Made by a program: the position numbers and the translations under genes. DNA of 64,000 bases from Anaspis maculata (taxonomy: Eukaryota > Arthropoda > Insecta > Coleoptera > Scraptiidae), in the NCBI GenBank assembly GCA_949128115.1, contig OX421968.1, positions 31,214,877 through 31,278,876 on the forward strand. Direction: 5' to 3'. The notes beneath the pieces are model-generated. The model ran no database searches, had not been told where the DNA came from, and saw nothing but the letters and a program-made list of their open reading frames with translations. Positions 24,201 through 33,875 of the stretch are shown piece by piece. Positions within the stretch are counted from its first letter, which is position 1, and each line of letters starts with the position of its first letter.

Positions 24201-26895
24201 TCCAATGGGAAAATGTAAAATGTATAAAGTTGAAAGATGAAAATAAATATAGCATATTTTATATATATATATATATATATAAATGTTTGTGTAAAATCCT
24301 TATCGCATTCAAGTAAAAAACAGAATAATGTGCAATAATAAAAAAATATTCAAATAATAATCAATCGAATAATGATTCAAGTTCGGACCTGCAGCATAAT
24401 ATTCCGATCCCGCACGCACCGGATTTTACCGATATCAGCGTTTAGCAAAATAATGAGACGACCGCCAGTACCTAATGCTAGAGAAAAAATGACCGATAGC
24501 GTTCACTGCGTGCGCATTTACAATGACGGGACATGTGTTTTTTAGAGTTGGATTGCACAGTATAAAATCGACCTATAGTTAATTCTGTAGTGTTCCGGTA
24601 AAAATCATAGTGTTCATTTAGAGCACCTCGACACCCAGATGGGTAAAAGAGGTTAAGATTATATGATATACATGTTCATTTAGAGTTGATATCCAGTGTT
24701 TTGATATCCAGTGTTAAGTTTCAGTAATATTTCACACTACTACATTTATAGTGTAACGTAACTAGTATATTGAGCGGCAAATAGCATGCCGTTAGCATCA
24801 ATATAACTTGAATTAGGTTGAGAAACAGTCGAAAAATTCAAAGGACTAAAAGTCACTCTGATTTTCAGTTTTCTTCTTATTTCGGACAAAAGGGTTGGTA
24901 TAAATGAAACGTAGATGTGCTGAGAAAGGTTGAGCCTTGAATTTGGTCTTCACTATGTCCTGCTGTTGCTGCTGGTCAGTCCCACAGGTGCTCCGAATCT
25001 GCGGTACAGAAAACATTTTCATTGTAACACCCAGTAAGACTGTCAGCACTAAATGTTAACCAAAGATGAGCTACACAGTGACATTCTTGAAGAATGACGC
25101 TACAACCCGATGAAAAGATGATCGAAATCGGATGGGTAGTTCGGGAAAAAATGGACTTCTATGTCGGGTCAAAATTTTGGTGGTTCGTTAATTTTGTGCA
25201 CCAGTGTATTTTCCATTTCGTTTCGTTCGTTATCGAAGAATCGTTATCCTAGAAAGCTTATTTAAATCAATTATGTCAAATGGTTATTCTTGAACATAAT
25301 TGAACGCAGATTGAAAAATGTCATCATTAAGTGAAAATGCGCAATGGCGTAAAAAATATGGGGGTTAAAGGGGCACCAACCCCTACCGCTCCGCCACTGG
25401 AGTAAATATGGGGTTGGTGGTAAACAAAATTCATGTGAAATCATTTTTGATTGCATATGGAAAAAAAGCACGTCGATCGGTCAAGTATTGAAAAAAATTG
25501 TAACAGAAAAATGATATTTTTTTCGATCTTTGAAGGTCTATATCCCGGTTAATATTGGGCTTTGGTGAGAAAATCAAATACGTATAATTCTCATTTTGTC
25601 TTGGGGTATCTACCATATAAATTATGCGAGCTATTTCTGAGACACCTGTACCTGTATCTCTTTATATCTATTTTTGAGGGAGAAATATTGATACTCTGCG
25701 TATACAGCCTTAAGTGTGCAACTTATTTTCGAAGCATACCTTTCTTATTTATTAAGTTGACATTATACAAAAACCCATTTTTTCAGGAATATTTCTTGGA
25801 AAAAATCCAAAATTACCTATCAACAAAAAAGTTATTCGAGGTTTCATGGCAATAAGAGTGATCCGCCATTCCGCCATCTTGAAATGGCCGCCATAGTGTG
25901 AAAGCTACAATCGCCCAAACCGCCCGATGGCCTAGGGGCCTACTGGCAATTTAATGTTAGCCAACATTCCACGAATGTGCCCTGAAAGCCGCATTTGGTC
26001 TTCCCAAAAATTACTAAAAAGTTGGTCAGCACACGGACTAAATGGGGAGGTCGCGTGAACTCGTCAAAACATTGAGGACGATGCTGGGCTTCTGTAACTT
26101 TCGTAGAGCAGTTTATTTTGCAGATTTTGCCCGAGTGAAGACTGTGAGACTCACTCAAATATGATAGGTGGGTTATATTAGAAATATTTACTTCTCCGGC
26201 TAACGAGAGTCTTCGCCGTTCTCCACCGGATAAATTCTTGATCACGGTGTTTTCATGAGCTTCCAAGCTGAGTTCAGATATTAACGTGGTAGCAACTGTC
26301 CTTCGATATGCTTTGGTTTTCTCACTCAATTGCAAAGCTGCCTAAAAATACACTTGATACAGGCTGAAAAAGAAAGTTAAATCAGAAATACCATAAATTT
26401 CAGATGTTCCATTGTGGTCAAGGTTTCGGTAAAGATATCTTTTTGATGAACATATCCCGAAATTTTCTTCATGTCATCAGAAGATACATCATAATTATTG
26501 ATTTTCACTGAACCAGATTTACTGCTGTCTGAAATGAACTGTTAGTTCAGGCTCAATTATTATTGTTAGGTACCTATATCTATGAATACCTTTAATGCGT
26601 CCTGAAACAGCTCCCAAAAATGTCGTCTTCCCTGAGCCACTGAAAGATTTTCAGTCAATAACAATTTGTCACATCTTCAAAGAATTATTACCTAGGACCC
26701 ATAATGGCGATCAATGATTTACTATTAGCTATACCTGAAACTGCAAGAGCTAAATGCATCAATTTATATTATCAATCACTATTGGTCACCGTTATTCAAA
26801 ATGGTTTTCTTTTGCTGGGTCGAATTCCAACAAAAAGATTCCGACTTCACCGGCACATTGACAGTCAGATTGTGCCATGAAAATGAAGTTAGGTT
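18102..26895 (-). CDS. ABCG half transporter, white/scarlet/brown-type (nine exons, N-terminus missing)
   Basis: Exons in transcript order: 26895-26790, 26740-26692, 26639-26590, 26528-26392, 26341-26192, 21160-20577, 18995-18638, 18556-18350, 18292-18102. Every junction is GT-AG and phases agree. The product has Walker A GPSGSGKTT, Q-loop GYVHQKD, signature LSGGERRRLSLAGE, Walker B ILFCDEPTTGLDS and H-loop TIHQPSSQ, then the ABCG transmembrane domain. The order (ATPase first, membrane domain second) and the NPADFY motif place it near white, scarlet and brown, which dimerise to move pigment precursors across membranes; the exact orthologue is not decided. The start codon was not found, so another 5' exon is expected. 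The exon sum is 1832 nt, one short of a multiple of three, because exon 6 contains a frameshift. Confidence 0.85.
18350..18556 (-). CDS. ABCG exon 8
   Basis: 207 nt encoding the end of the fifth helix region and the extracellular loop, including GPLELVFMLLSGLWIRI and WLRYLSPFFLAFEAL. Acceptor TTTTAG, donor GTTCGT, phase 1. Confidence 0.85.
18638..18995 (-). CDS. ABCG exon 7, transmembrane domain
   Basis: 358 nt encoding ITGLVLSVSYAFVAVTD, then hydrophobic helices including ILFFIVSELTFANMYAVIYV and the conserved FPAELPILLKEK loop. Acceptor TTACAG, donor GTAAGT, phase 1. Confidence 0.9.
19104..20223. mobile_element. TA-flanked foldback element in the ABCG intron
   Basis: It starts CACTAGCGTGCAAAATTAAC and ends with the complement TTAATTTTGCACGCCAGTG, with TA at 19102-19103 and 20224-20225. 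Such CACTGGCGTGCAAAATTAACG-like ends are typical of Tc1-like elements. The interior holds four alternating copies of an ACCGGGTGTGACATTGG block. All open frames are palindrome by-products. Confidence 0.8.
20577..21160 (-). CDS. ABCG exon 6 with Walker B, H-loop and first membrane region; contains a frameshift
   Basis: Begins LISDPPILFCDEPTTGLDS after acceptor TTTCAG and continues through TIHQPSSQ and YNPADFYIK to LEKYFVEYFVK. That frame then meets a stop near 20696. The neighbouring frame continues with TKSASVFCQMKWLLWRSMID to MTHILGYSMFM and a strong donor GTAAGA at 20576, which is typical ABCG sequence. A one-base deletion between about 20700 and 20780 would explain it. It may be a real lesion, an assembly error, or an unseen micro-intron. 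Confidence 0.85.
21560..22165. repeat. Two direct copies of an ACTGGGTGTTACAATGAA repeat
   Basis: ACTGGGTGTTACAATGAA occurs near 21651 and 21969 and both copies run on to TTTCTTAACA and an ACACCATG-like end. The inverted partner lies at 24846-25207. They are remains of a hairpin-type element in the large ABCG intron. Confidence 0.5.
22166..22673. other. Intron sequence with short repeat fragments
   Basis: GGGCTGCCCGTTTACT near 22410 recurs near 34112. CCCGGTAGGCCAA near 22471 recurs near 24138. Otherwise nothing is recognised. Confidence 0.4.
22674..23174. mobile_element. hAT-like MITE, 501 bp
   Basis: The ends are CAGGGCCGTCTTA and TAAGACGGCCCTG. The flanking 8-mers CTGCTGCT (22666-22673) and CCGCTGCT (23175-23182) agree at seven of eight positions, as expected of a hAT duplication. 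Repeated TCGTAGGCCCT strings occupy both subterminal regions. No coding capacity. Confidence 0.8.
23403..23923 (+). mobile_element. Solo LTR, copy 2 (most intact)
   Basis: 521 bp starting TGTTACGATC and ending AATACGTGACA, with the direct repeat ATAA on both sides (23399-23402, 23924-23927). It has a TATA box CTATATAAGG near 23717 and a poly(A)-type AATAAA near 23857. This is the reference copy for the others in the window. No primer-binding site or internal genes are attached, so it is a solo LTR left by recombination, within the ABCG intron. Confidence 0.85.
24257..24282. repeat. (AT)n microsatellite
   Basis: An uninterrupted AT run, seen directly. Confidence 0.9.
24283..24845. other. Intron sequence, nothing recognised
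   Basis: AT-rich; a short direct repeat GATATCCAGTGTT occurs twice near 24690-24712. Confidence 0.4.
24846..25207. mobile_element. Remnant of a Tc1-like element
   Basis: The right end reads GTTAATTTTGTGCACCAGTG followed by TA, the same kind of terminus as at 19104-20223. The part up to about 25070 is the inverted partner of 21600-21780 (GTAACACCCAGTAAGACTG near 25024). The matching left terminus is lost. Confidence 0.5.
25208..26191. other. ABCG intron, mostly unassigned
   Basis: GCTCCGCCACTG near 25389 looks like the right end of a hAT-type repeat with no partner found. No exon recognised. Confidence 0.35.
26192..26341 (-). CDS. ABCG exon 5, ABC signature
   Basis: 150 nt, 50 codons, ending ...IKNLSGGERRRLSLAGE. 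This carries the family signature. Acceptor TTTTAG, donor GTAAAT. The following intron is 5.0 kb and transposon-rich. Confidence 0.9.
26392..26528 (-). CDS. ABCG exon 4, Q-loop
   Basis: 137 nt encoding SGSVKINNYDVSSDDMKK and ISGYVHQKDIFTETLTTMEH. The Gln of HQKD is the Q-loop residue. Acceptor TTTCAG, donor GTATTT, phase 0. Confidence 0.9.
26590..26639 (-). CDS. ABCG exon 3, Walker A
   Basis: 50 nt completing GPSGSGKTTFLGAVSGRIK. Acceptor TTTCAG, donor GTATTC, phase 1. Confidence 0.9.
26692..26740 (-). CDS. ABCG exon 2
   Basis: 49 nt encoding VSGIANSKSLIAIMGP, the strand leading into the Walker A loop. Acceptor TTGCAG, donor GTAATA. The exon ends inside the Walker A serine codon. Confidence 0.85.
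26790..26895 (-). CDS. ABCG exon 1 (first recognised)
   Basis: Begins after acceptor TTCCAG and encodes NLTSFSWHNLTVNVPVK and onward to TILNN, the strand preceding the nucleotide-binding fold. The frame runs open a short way upstream without a Met before a TAA, so it is probably an internal exon. It ends at GTGACC, phase 1. Confidence 0.7.
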
Positions 26896-27714
26896 CTGGA
26901 ATATTAAGATTTCTTCCACAATTAAATGTTCACTTTACCATCAAGCACCCACCATTTTTTCGACGTACAGAAAGACCAGCTCACGGACTACTGCCTTATC
27001 AAAATCAAGTGCGGCGGGTTATTTGCTCAAGATATTCTTTATGTGAAATACTTGAGATGTATTACTTTTATTATGCTTTAACAAACAATAACTACACTGC
27101 TGTTTGAACGACAAAACTACAATAAAGTTTAGTGTGCAGGAACGAGATAGAAAAGAATTTGTCAACTAGTTTTTGTTCATTATATATGAAAAAGTTTGTT
27201 GTTAAACAGGGAATTTTTCATACAAGGTAGGTGATTACAAAAAGGATTGTAAAATATTGTGTACAGTCGCGGAAAAGAAAAATCGGATAGCTATCATCTC
27301 CATCATTTCGAAAAAGTTCGAACAAACTCGGTAATAACGATCAATAATTGACCCACCCCAAAACTTCAGTCGCCCTCAAAGTGCCATATCTCCCATTAGT
27401 TATACAGGGAGACACAATTAGGTGATGCAAAAATGTAAAAAATACGACCAGCTCCCAGTTCACGAAAAAAATATCTACACATTTTCAAGTGGTTCAGAGG
27501 AAAGACATTGTCGATACTTCGAAACGCTTTAATAAACTCTCACCTATCTCGTCTAATGACAAGGTAATCTCAAAAAAGCATCTTTTTGGTCTTGTAGTCG
27601 TAATTTTTTTCATTACCGACCGATATTAAAAATATAGGGCTCATGTTGAAGCTTGAACATCAGACAAGAATGCTTGGGGATCAAAATTGAGGATTGTCGC
27701 TATTGAATCTAAAA
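26896..27714. other. Upstream of the recognised ABCG exons
   Basis: The missing 5' exon and promoter of the ABCG gene should be here or further up. No convincing Met-containing exon with a signal or donor was found. Confidence 0.4.
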
Positions 27715-28080
27715 CTAAACAAGCGAATATGCCTCATGGGCATGAGCCTCAGTAGCGCACTTCCTTTTTGAAGGATTAGTGAACGCAAGATGTTAATTAG
27801 GGTTCTACCGTTATTTGGGCAGAAATTTCAATCTGGCGGCCAAAATAGCGTCAGAATCATGAAATTTGGCTTGAAAATCAAAATGATCGTACTAATACTA
27901 ATGAGTAAGTTCCAAGTTTCATAAAAATCGTTCCACTAATAAGAGATTTCAATATGGCGGCCATGATGGCGGCAGAATGTTGGAATTTGGCTGGAAAATA
28001 AGAATGATCATACGTCATACGAAACAAAGGTAAGTCCCAAGCTCCATGAAAATCGTCAAGTGATAAGAAATTTCAATCAC
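27715..28080. repeat. Copy of the ATATGGCGGCC repeat family
   Basis: CAAGCGAATATGCCTCATGG near 27720 and the following 350 bases match 37790-38150, including AATATGGCGGCCATGATGGC near 27951. It holds two to three diverged units of the 118-bp repeat. Confidence 0.65.
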
Positions 28081-28391
28081 TGATTTTTTTGGAAAATGTC
28101 CATTTCTATTAAATCGGCATTTAATAATCGACCACTAAATTGAAATAATTTCAAAAACGGCTGGAAATATTTAGACGCGGTTAATTTCAGCTCAATGAGC
28201 ATTGAATTGTGAATCTACATAAGATGAATACAGATGTTCTTGACACATATTCATGTGATTTGACCTAGAAAGACACTCGAGATTTCTACTGCAGGCTCCC
28301 CCCCAGGGCGCCATGTTGGAAACTCAATCCCCATATTTTCTATGATGGTTTCTTATTTTTCGCTCTACCAGTGTATAGTACCTTTCATTGT
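28081..28391. other. Intergenic, nothing recognised
   Basis: No gene or defined repeat. Confidence 0.35.
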
Positions 28392-28758
28392 CCAGCGCGC
28401 CATCAGCGCGCATACTCGTCTTCTGAAGTAATGGCGTCAAATACAAAATTTGCGAACAAATGCTAGAAAATGGCGTGAAAAACCGCCATAGAGTAGAAAA
28501 ATACGCGCCGCAGCGAACAGGGCAATAGTGATTCTTTATTTTTCATCAAAAAGTCCGCATTGTTCATTACATTATAAATAACTGCATTTTACATTGATCG
28601 GATGTGCGTCGCGTACGCAAACCATAATGCAACCCCCACCCACTCTATTTTCAGTTTGACAAGCAACGGCCGTGACTTTTCGCTGGTGTCTGCTGTCAAC
28701 GTCAACTATTTATTCGCCATTTTGAAGTTCGCTCCGTGTCGTACGTTTGTAAACAAGT

Positions 28759-28939
28759 GGGTCGCTATTCTTGAATCGTGTGAGAAAAGTTCCTGGGAGT
28801 TTTATAAAATCCGTACTACACTTCTGTAGCGAAAGTTGCCTAAAAACCACGATTTTAGGTAACATTCGCTACATCAGTGTACTGCGGGATGTATTTTACT
28901 CCCAGGGACTTTTCTCACACGATTCAAGAATAGCGGCCC
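28759..28939. mobile_element. 181-bp hairpin MITE
   Basis: GGGTCGCTATTCTTGAATCG at the left pairs with CGATTCAAGAATAGCGGCCC at the right, and the arms continue through GTGTGAGAAAAGT. A diverged partial copy is at about 33785-33875. Confidence 0.65.
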
Positions 28940-29011
28940 TGTGCTCTTCAAAGTACCTATAAGAATCTTTTTTTTCAAAACTAAATCAGCGGTGCTATCC
29001 TTCCAAAAATC

Positions 29012-29275
29012 ATGGAAAAACAAGTGAAAGGGTCCGTGAAACATTGTGCTCATGGGAATTGGCACAGTGATAGTCGGTATAATGACAAAAATATGTATTT
29101 CTTTATCCGATTCCCAAAAACGTGCTTCAAATACCGTAAAAACTTGGTGCTGGAGAAATTTGAAAAACACGTAAAGTCTTGCGAGGAATGTGACAAATGT
29201 GCACGGTGGGTGAAGCTGTGTAAGCGGAAAGATTTCACTCCGAAACGGGTCGCCAAGGATAGCAGTTATTTATAA
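29012..29275 (+). CDS. THAP-like zinc-finger ORF, probably degenerate (87 aa)
   Basis: The product contains CAHGNWHSDSRY, then IRFPK, then CDKCARWVKLCKRKDFTPKR and VAKDSSYL before a stop. The spacing and the FPK and ARWVK strings resemble the start of THAP domains, which bind DNA in P-element transposases and related host proteins. Against a functional finger: the second zinc cysteine position is Trp, and the distal Cys-x2-His pair is cut off by the stop. It is enclosed in the foldback element and could be a transposase relic. Confidence 0.45.
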   Translation: MEKQVKGSVKHCAHGNWHSDSRYNDKNMYFFIRFPKTCFKYRKNLVLEKFEKHVKSCEECDKCARWVKLCKRKDFTPKRVAKDSSYL

Positions 29276-30034
29276 TTTAATGAACAATGCGGACTTTTTG
29301 ATGAAAAATAAGGATTCACTAGTGTGTATTAACCTCTAGCGTATTACCCTGTTCGCTGCGGCGCGTATTTTCCAACTTTGTGGCGGTTTTTCTAGCGATT
29401 TTGTAGCATTTGTTCGCAAATTTTGTATTTGACGCCATTCGAGCATGCGCGCTGGTAATACAGGGTGTTTCATGACTTATACGACATAGCTTAAGGATAG
29501 ATCCAGTTTTTTGAGGCGGATCCGGATCTGGCTTCGAAATTTTTCTAAGATCCTACGTTTCAAAGTTACAGGGTGATTTATGTATTTTGGTCAAAACTTT
29601 CATAGGTCATAACTTTGGAGCAAATGAATGGAATCGAATGAAATTTGACAGGAAATGTCTCTTACCACGAACAATCACAATGACCAACAAGGCATGATAA
29701 AGTTCAGGGCCGGACTAAAAAAAATGGCCCCCATCAATTCTTGGAGCAAAAAAGCCATTTTTGCATCGGATTCCTAAAAAAATGCCATTGTATTTGGAAA
29801 GTTGAGAAAAAATGCTACAGAATCAGCTATCCAATACGAACGGCACACCTCAGTAGGTTTGGTGAAAAAAATAAAATAAAAAAAATTGAAAATTTTAATA
29901 GCGATATTTCCTGAATAATTTGAGATAATTCATCGCAATTACTACTTTTCAAACAGGAAACGAGCAACCTTTGAAAAAAAAATCAAAACTCCCAACAATA
30001 GGTGATAAATACATTACATGTTATTAACAAATGG

Positions 30035-30305
30035 TTTTCAAAATACCCTCCCCCAACTTCGACGCATTTTCCACATCTCGTCACTAAATGTCTAGTGGCT
30101 TTTCGAATGGTTGGTGTATTGTTCCGCGTTTCATTAGCAGCTGCAATGATCTTTTCTCTACAATCCTTCCTGGTATTCATTTCCGTCTTGTAGACCTCTA
30201 AATCTTTCATGCGGCCCCATACATAGTAATCTAGGACTGTGAGATCAGGAGATCTGGAAGCCAGGAATGAGGACCCCCGCGACCAATCCAGCGATGGGGG
30301 TATTC
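30035..30305 (-). pseudogene. Transposase C-terminal fragment (left arm)
   Basis: The minus frame reads SLDWSRGSSFLASRSPDL, then VLDYYVWGRMKDL and later ATRHLVTRCGKCVEVGGGYF. SPDLxxLDYYxWG is the region around the last acidic residue of Tc1/mariner-family (IS630-like) insect transposases. Only this C-terminal part is present; it is the mirror copy of that in the right arm. Confidence 0.7.
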
Positions 30306-30922
30306 TGATTCTGCATCCAACTATTCTTTGGCGTTTGATGTAACATAAGACAGTGCTCCAATTGCATTCTGATGTAGAATTGTTCTTCTTCCTAATCATA
30401 AATCTCCATAATTATGTGCCTGTTGTTTCAGGGCCGGTTCAAATTGCCATATTTTGGGAAGTAAAGCAGCTGCAGACACCGGCACCTCTCGAATTGAAGC
30501 TTAGATTTAGGGCTTATTTCCACAAAAAAAGAAGAATTGTATTGATTGAACGGTTTCTGAGAAAATCACGCCGAGATGTTTTAGCTGGGATGCACTGTCT
30601 TGGGTATTAAAGTAAAAACTGAAAAAGGACCTACCTTGTGACGTCCAGCGCCGTGAGATGAAGAAAGCGCTCTCTGTGCATGGTCCGCTGATGTCCAGCG
30701 CGTCACGGTAGGGTAGGTTGTGGGTTGAAAAATGGAGTGATACACAATAACAATAATAAGAAGTCCGAAATCGCCCTTGCACAACGCGGGTGGCGAAACG
30801 AAACCGAGGAAAAACGAAAAAAATGAAGAGAACCTTCAAAACTGAAACTGAAAAATTCCCACTTATGGGCACACGAAAACCCTCATGCCACGGTACAAAA
30901 GAACTCTCAGCGGAGGTTTTCA

Positions 30923-31355
30923 CTGAATTTGTGGTGCGGAGTGGTTGACGACACTTTAATTGGGCTACATTTCTTTGAGGAACGGCTGACGGGGGAAGGC
31001 TATCTAAACTTCCTACAAAATTATTTGCCTATTTTCAACAAAATGGGGCACCGCCTCATTTTTCATTAAACGTCAGAGAACACTTGTACGCAGAATACCC
31101 CCATGGCTGGATTGGTCGCGGGGGTCCTCATTCCTGGCTCCCAGATCTCCTGATCTCACAGTCCTAGATTACTATGTATGGGGCCGCATGGAAGATCTAG
31201 AGGTCTACAAGACGAAAATGAATACCAGGAAGGATTGTAGAGAAGAGATCATTGCAGCTGCTAATGAAATCGCGGAACAATACACCAACCATTCGAAAAG
31301 CCACTAGACATTTAGTGACGAGATGTGGAAAATGCGTCGAAGTTGGGGGAGGGTA
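30923..31355 (+). pseudogene. Mariner-like transposase, C-terminal half, frameshifted
   Basis: NLWCGVVDDTLIGLHFFEE, then LTGEGYLNFLQNYLP, HFSLNVREHLYAEYP and, in another frame, APRSPDLTVLDYYVWG and KMNTRKDCREEIIAAANEI are typical of Tc1/mariner-type transposases of insects. At least one frameshift lies near 31080-31130, and the N-terminal half is missing. Confidence 0.7.
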
Positions 31356-31939
31356 TTTTGAAAACCATTTGTTGATAACATGTAATGTATTTATCACCTA
31401 TTGTTGGGAGTTTTGATTTTTTTTTCAAAGGTTGCTCGTTTCCTGTTTGAAAAGTAGTAATTGCGATGAATTATCTCAAATCATTCAGGAAATATCGCTA
31501 TTAAAATTTTCATTTTTTTTTATTTTATTTTTTTACTAAACCTACTGAGGTGTGCCGTTCGTATTGGATAGCTGATTCTGTAGCATTTTGTCTCAACTCT
31601 CCAAATACAATGGCATTTTTTTAGGAATCCGATGCGAAAATGGCTTTTTTGCCCCAAGAATTGATGGGGGCCATTTTTTTTAGTCCGGCCCTGGATTTTT
31701 TCATGCCTTGTTGGTCATTGTGATTGTTCGTGGTAAGAGACATTTCCTGTCAAATTTCATTCGGTTCCATTCATTTGCTCCAAAGTTATGACCTATCAAA
31801 GTTTTGACCAAAATACATAAATCACCCTGTAACTTTGAAACGCAGGATCTTGGAAAAATTTCGAAGCCAGATCCGGATCCGCCTCAAAAAACTGGATCTA
31901 TCCTTAAGCTATGTCGTATAAGTCATGAAACACCCTGTA

Positions 31940-32913
31940 TGATTGTTATATGGTAAACCAGTATGAATGAAAACGTGCTGAGAATTTCAGCGAAGAAAAA
32001 ACATTTCAGATATTGCACTTTGTGCTGGTAAACAAGCATCGATGACAGGTGACAGGTCCATTCAGCAACGCCAAGATGACGGTCAATTGAAGAAAGAAAG
32101 AAAATTGTTAGCGGTTGCGGAGCGGACATCCAGAACATTAAGTGCTTCCCGTGTTTCGGCGGCATGCTTCATTTCTTCAATTAAATCAATAGGTCCCTTC
32201 GTTTCGGTTTTTTTGAGTGCGCATGTGTGGCGCGAATTTCATAGTTTCGTACACCAATATTGAAAATTAACACTAAAAAATATTGTAGTGCACCTAAAAT
32301 TCCAAAAATAATTTGGTTGAATGTTAGATACAATTTTTCACATTCAAAGGAAATGTTTCATTGAAATGAAGTTCAATGATCATTTGTGGAAGTTCAGGTA
32401 CAACGAAAATGGCAACAGCGCTCAAAACAACAAGATATCGGCGCCAACTGTCACTTGTGACAATTATGATGATTCTTTTTGTTTCTACCTCACCTACATT
32501 TCATTTGATAATGTTTTGGCGAAAGAACACAACTTGTTGAAAATGGCTGTATCGAGAAGGAAGTTCAAAGAAGCTACGAAGAGATGCGTTTACGGTGTGT
32601 GTAAAAGGGACAGCCAGGAACATGTAGTTGGTCAGGCGGCTAGACAGAGCATGCAGCGTTGCCATTCAACTGACAGGTGTACGAAAGTTTCCACAATTTG
32701 GAGCCTTCAAGCATGCGCACCTGCCCAAACGAAGTAGCCTATATTTTAGAATAATGATTCGATTTTCGTCACACTTCCCAAGAACACAAGGTACAGCTTT
32801 TAGGTTAAATTGACCCAAAACACGCCTCATGGCACATTTCGGTCCCATTTAACTGGACGCAAGCGTAAAACCATCCATGGTCGCTTGAAGAGCTTGGCGT
32901 AAAAAAGCCATAT
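31940..32913. other. Dispersed-repeat region with a short THAP-like string
   Basis: About 31960-32080 recurs at 33960-34080 (GAGAATTTCAGC, GCCAAGATGACGGTCA). About 32755-32885 recurs at 39775-39860. A plus-strand frame at 32321-32737 contains TKRCVYGVCKRDS, reminiscent of the start of a THAP finger, with no continuation. No gene is supported. Confidence 0.4.
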
Positions 32914-33508
32914 TGTTACGTATTTCGCGTACGGGTTCGAATATAATGGACCTTTTCAATAAAGGCGGTCTCTCTCGCACGATTTACGTCACAGCCCCCA
33001 CATGTACTCAGTGTGATGCCGCGCACTTCATAACGAACAGTTTCCCTTGTACCACCGGCTGCGCGGTACGAGCGCGCACGCATCTCTCTCTTCTGAAAAG
33101 GTCCATTGAGACGATCGTTTTAAAACACACACTGTGTATTACTGCGTGCTATAATAAATACACGCCAACAATTATTCACGCTTGTGAATATCGCTGGGAC
33201 TATCGCTTCTTATCCACTCGCTGTCTCTTCCAATTCAATACTGCTCGTGAGGCGACGATTGATGCCTTATATAGGTCCGACTAATTCATCTCGAATGTTC
33301 CATGCATTCTCCAGCAGTTTCCATAGTGACCCGGCATATGGTTTCTAGATGACTCCCGAATAATTACACTCCTTTCACGTGCTTCCCGTGTATTCTGGTG
33401 TATAGCACCTCTGCCAAAACGGACAAATGTAGCTTGACCCACTGGTGAAGTCTCCATACAGTTGTACGGTAAAAAGCCTACACGCGCGCTCTGGAACACA
33501 CCAGAACG
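32914..33508 (-). mobile_element. Truncated solo LTR, copy 3
   Basis: It starts TGTTACGTATTTCGCGTACG, the complement of the LTR 3' end, and follows the copy at 23403-23923 in reverse up to CACACCAGAACG. The outer part of the U3 end is missing, so no target duplication can be read. A 157-bp MITE is inserted at 32948-33104. TATATAGG (TATA box complement) is near 33270. Confidence 0.75.
32948..33104. mobile_element. 157-bp MITE inserted in the LTR
   Basis: The ends GGACCTTTTCA and TGAAAAGGTCC are perfect inverted repeats. The flanking AT (32946-32947 and 33105-33106) is single in the uninserted copies (ACAATTGAGACG), so AT was probably duplicated. The interior is G+C-rich and unrelated to the LTR. 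Confidence 0.7.
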
Positions 33509-33784
33509 CCTATTTAGAGACGCCTATTTAGAGGGATGGTAGAGGCGCGCTAAAAGCGTGTATGAATAGGAGAATTTTTTAAACGCATCTTTAGAACCGC
33601 TTTCAACATTAAAAGGGGGAGAATATCCCACTTTAAAGCCACATTGATAAAAGCGGTCGTATTCATAGGGCACCTTCAACGTTGTATCAGGGCCCATCTA
33701 ACTAGAGACGGTGTTGATTTGGGAACGTTGTGAAATGTACTCAAAACTACCTACCCGAAGGTAGTCGAGAACCAGTCTCGCACG
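33509..33784. repeat. CGCCTATTTAGAG repeat fragment
   Basis: CGCCTATTTAGAG occurs twice at 33507-33531. The following ACCGCTTTCAACATTAAAAG is shared with about 39965-39985. Confidence 0.5.
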
Positions 33785-33875
33785 GTTTTAGACAACTCTT
33801 GCTACATCGATGTACTGCGGATTGCATAAAACTTCCAGAGAGTTTCTCCCACATTTTCAAGAATAGCGGCCTGAA
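33785..33875. mobile_element. Partial copy of the 181-bp hairpin MITE
   Basis: GATGTACTGCGGAT and TTCAAGAATAGCGGCC match 28877-28938. Confidence 0.5.

Larger units (their letters stand above)
28392..29455. mobile_element. Foldback element with a THAP-like ORF
   Basis: The ends CCAGCGCGC and GCGCGCTGG pair. The arms continue inward through ATGGCGTCAAATACAAAATT near 28431 and its complement near 29425, and through AAAAGTCCGCATTGTTCATT near 28549 with its complement near 29290. The region between the arms holds the small hairpin at 28759-28939 and the ORF at 29012-29275. Confidence 0.65.
29461..31937. mobile_element. TA-flanked 2.5-kb foldback element carrying transposase fragments
   Basis: It starts CAGGGTGTTTCATGACTTAT and ends with the complement ATAAGTCATGAAACACCCTG, bordered by TA (29459-29460, 31938-31939). 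The arms are about 840 bp each. Mariner-like transposase sequence lies in the right arm on the plus strand and partly in the left arm on the minus strand. It directly abuts the element 28392-29455. Confidence 0.85.

Noticed and set aside
24016..24255. Minus-strand frames near 23841-24255 as an ABCG exon
   Set aside because: They overlap the LTR end and a dispersed repeat and contain no ABC motif; exon phases already agree without them.
30507..30923. 138-codon minus frame at 30507-30923
   Set aside because: No transposase or other motif; it lies in the loop of the foldback element on the strand opposite to the transposase.
32321..32737. 138-codon ORF with CVYGVCKRDS as a THAP gene
   Set aside because: Only a ten-residue resemblance, no FP or Cys-His continuation, and the rest looks non-coding.
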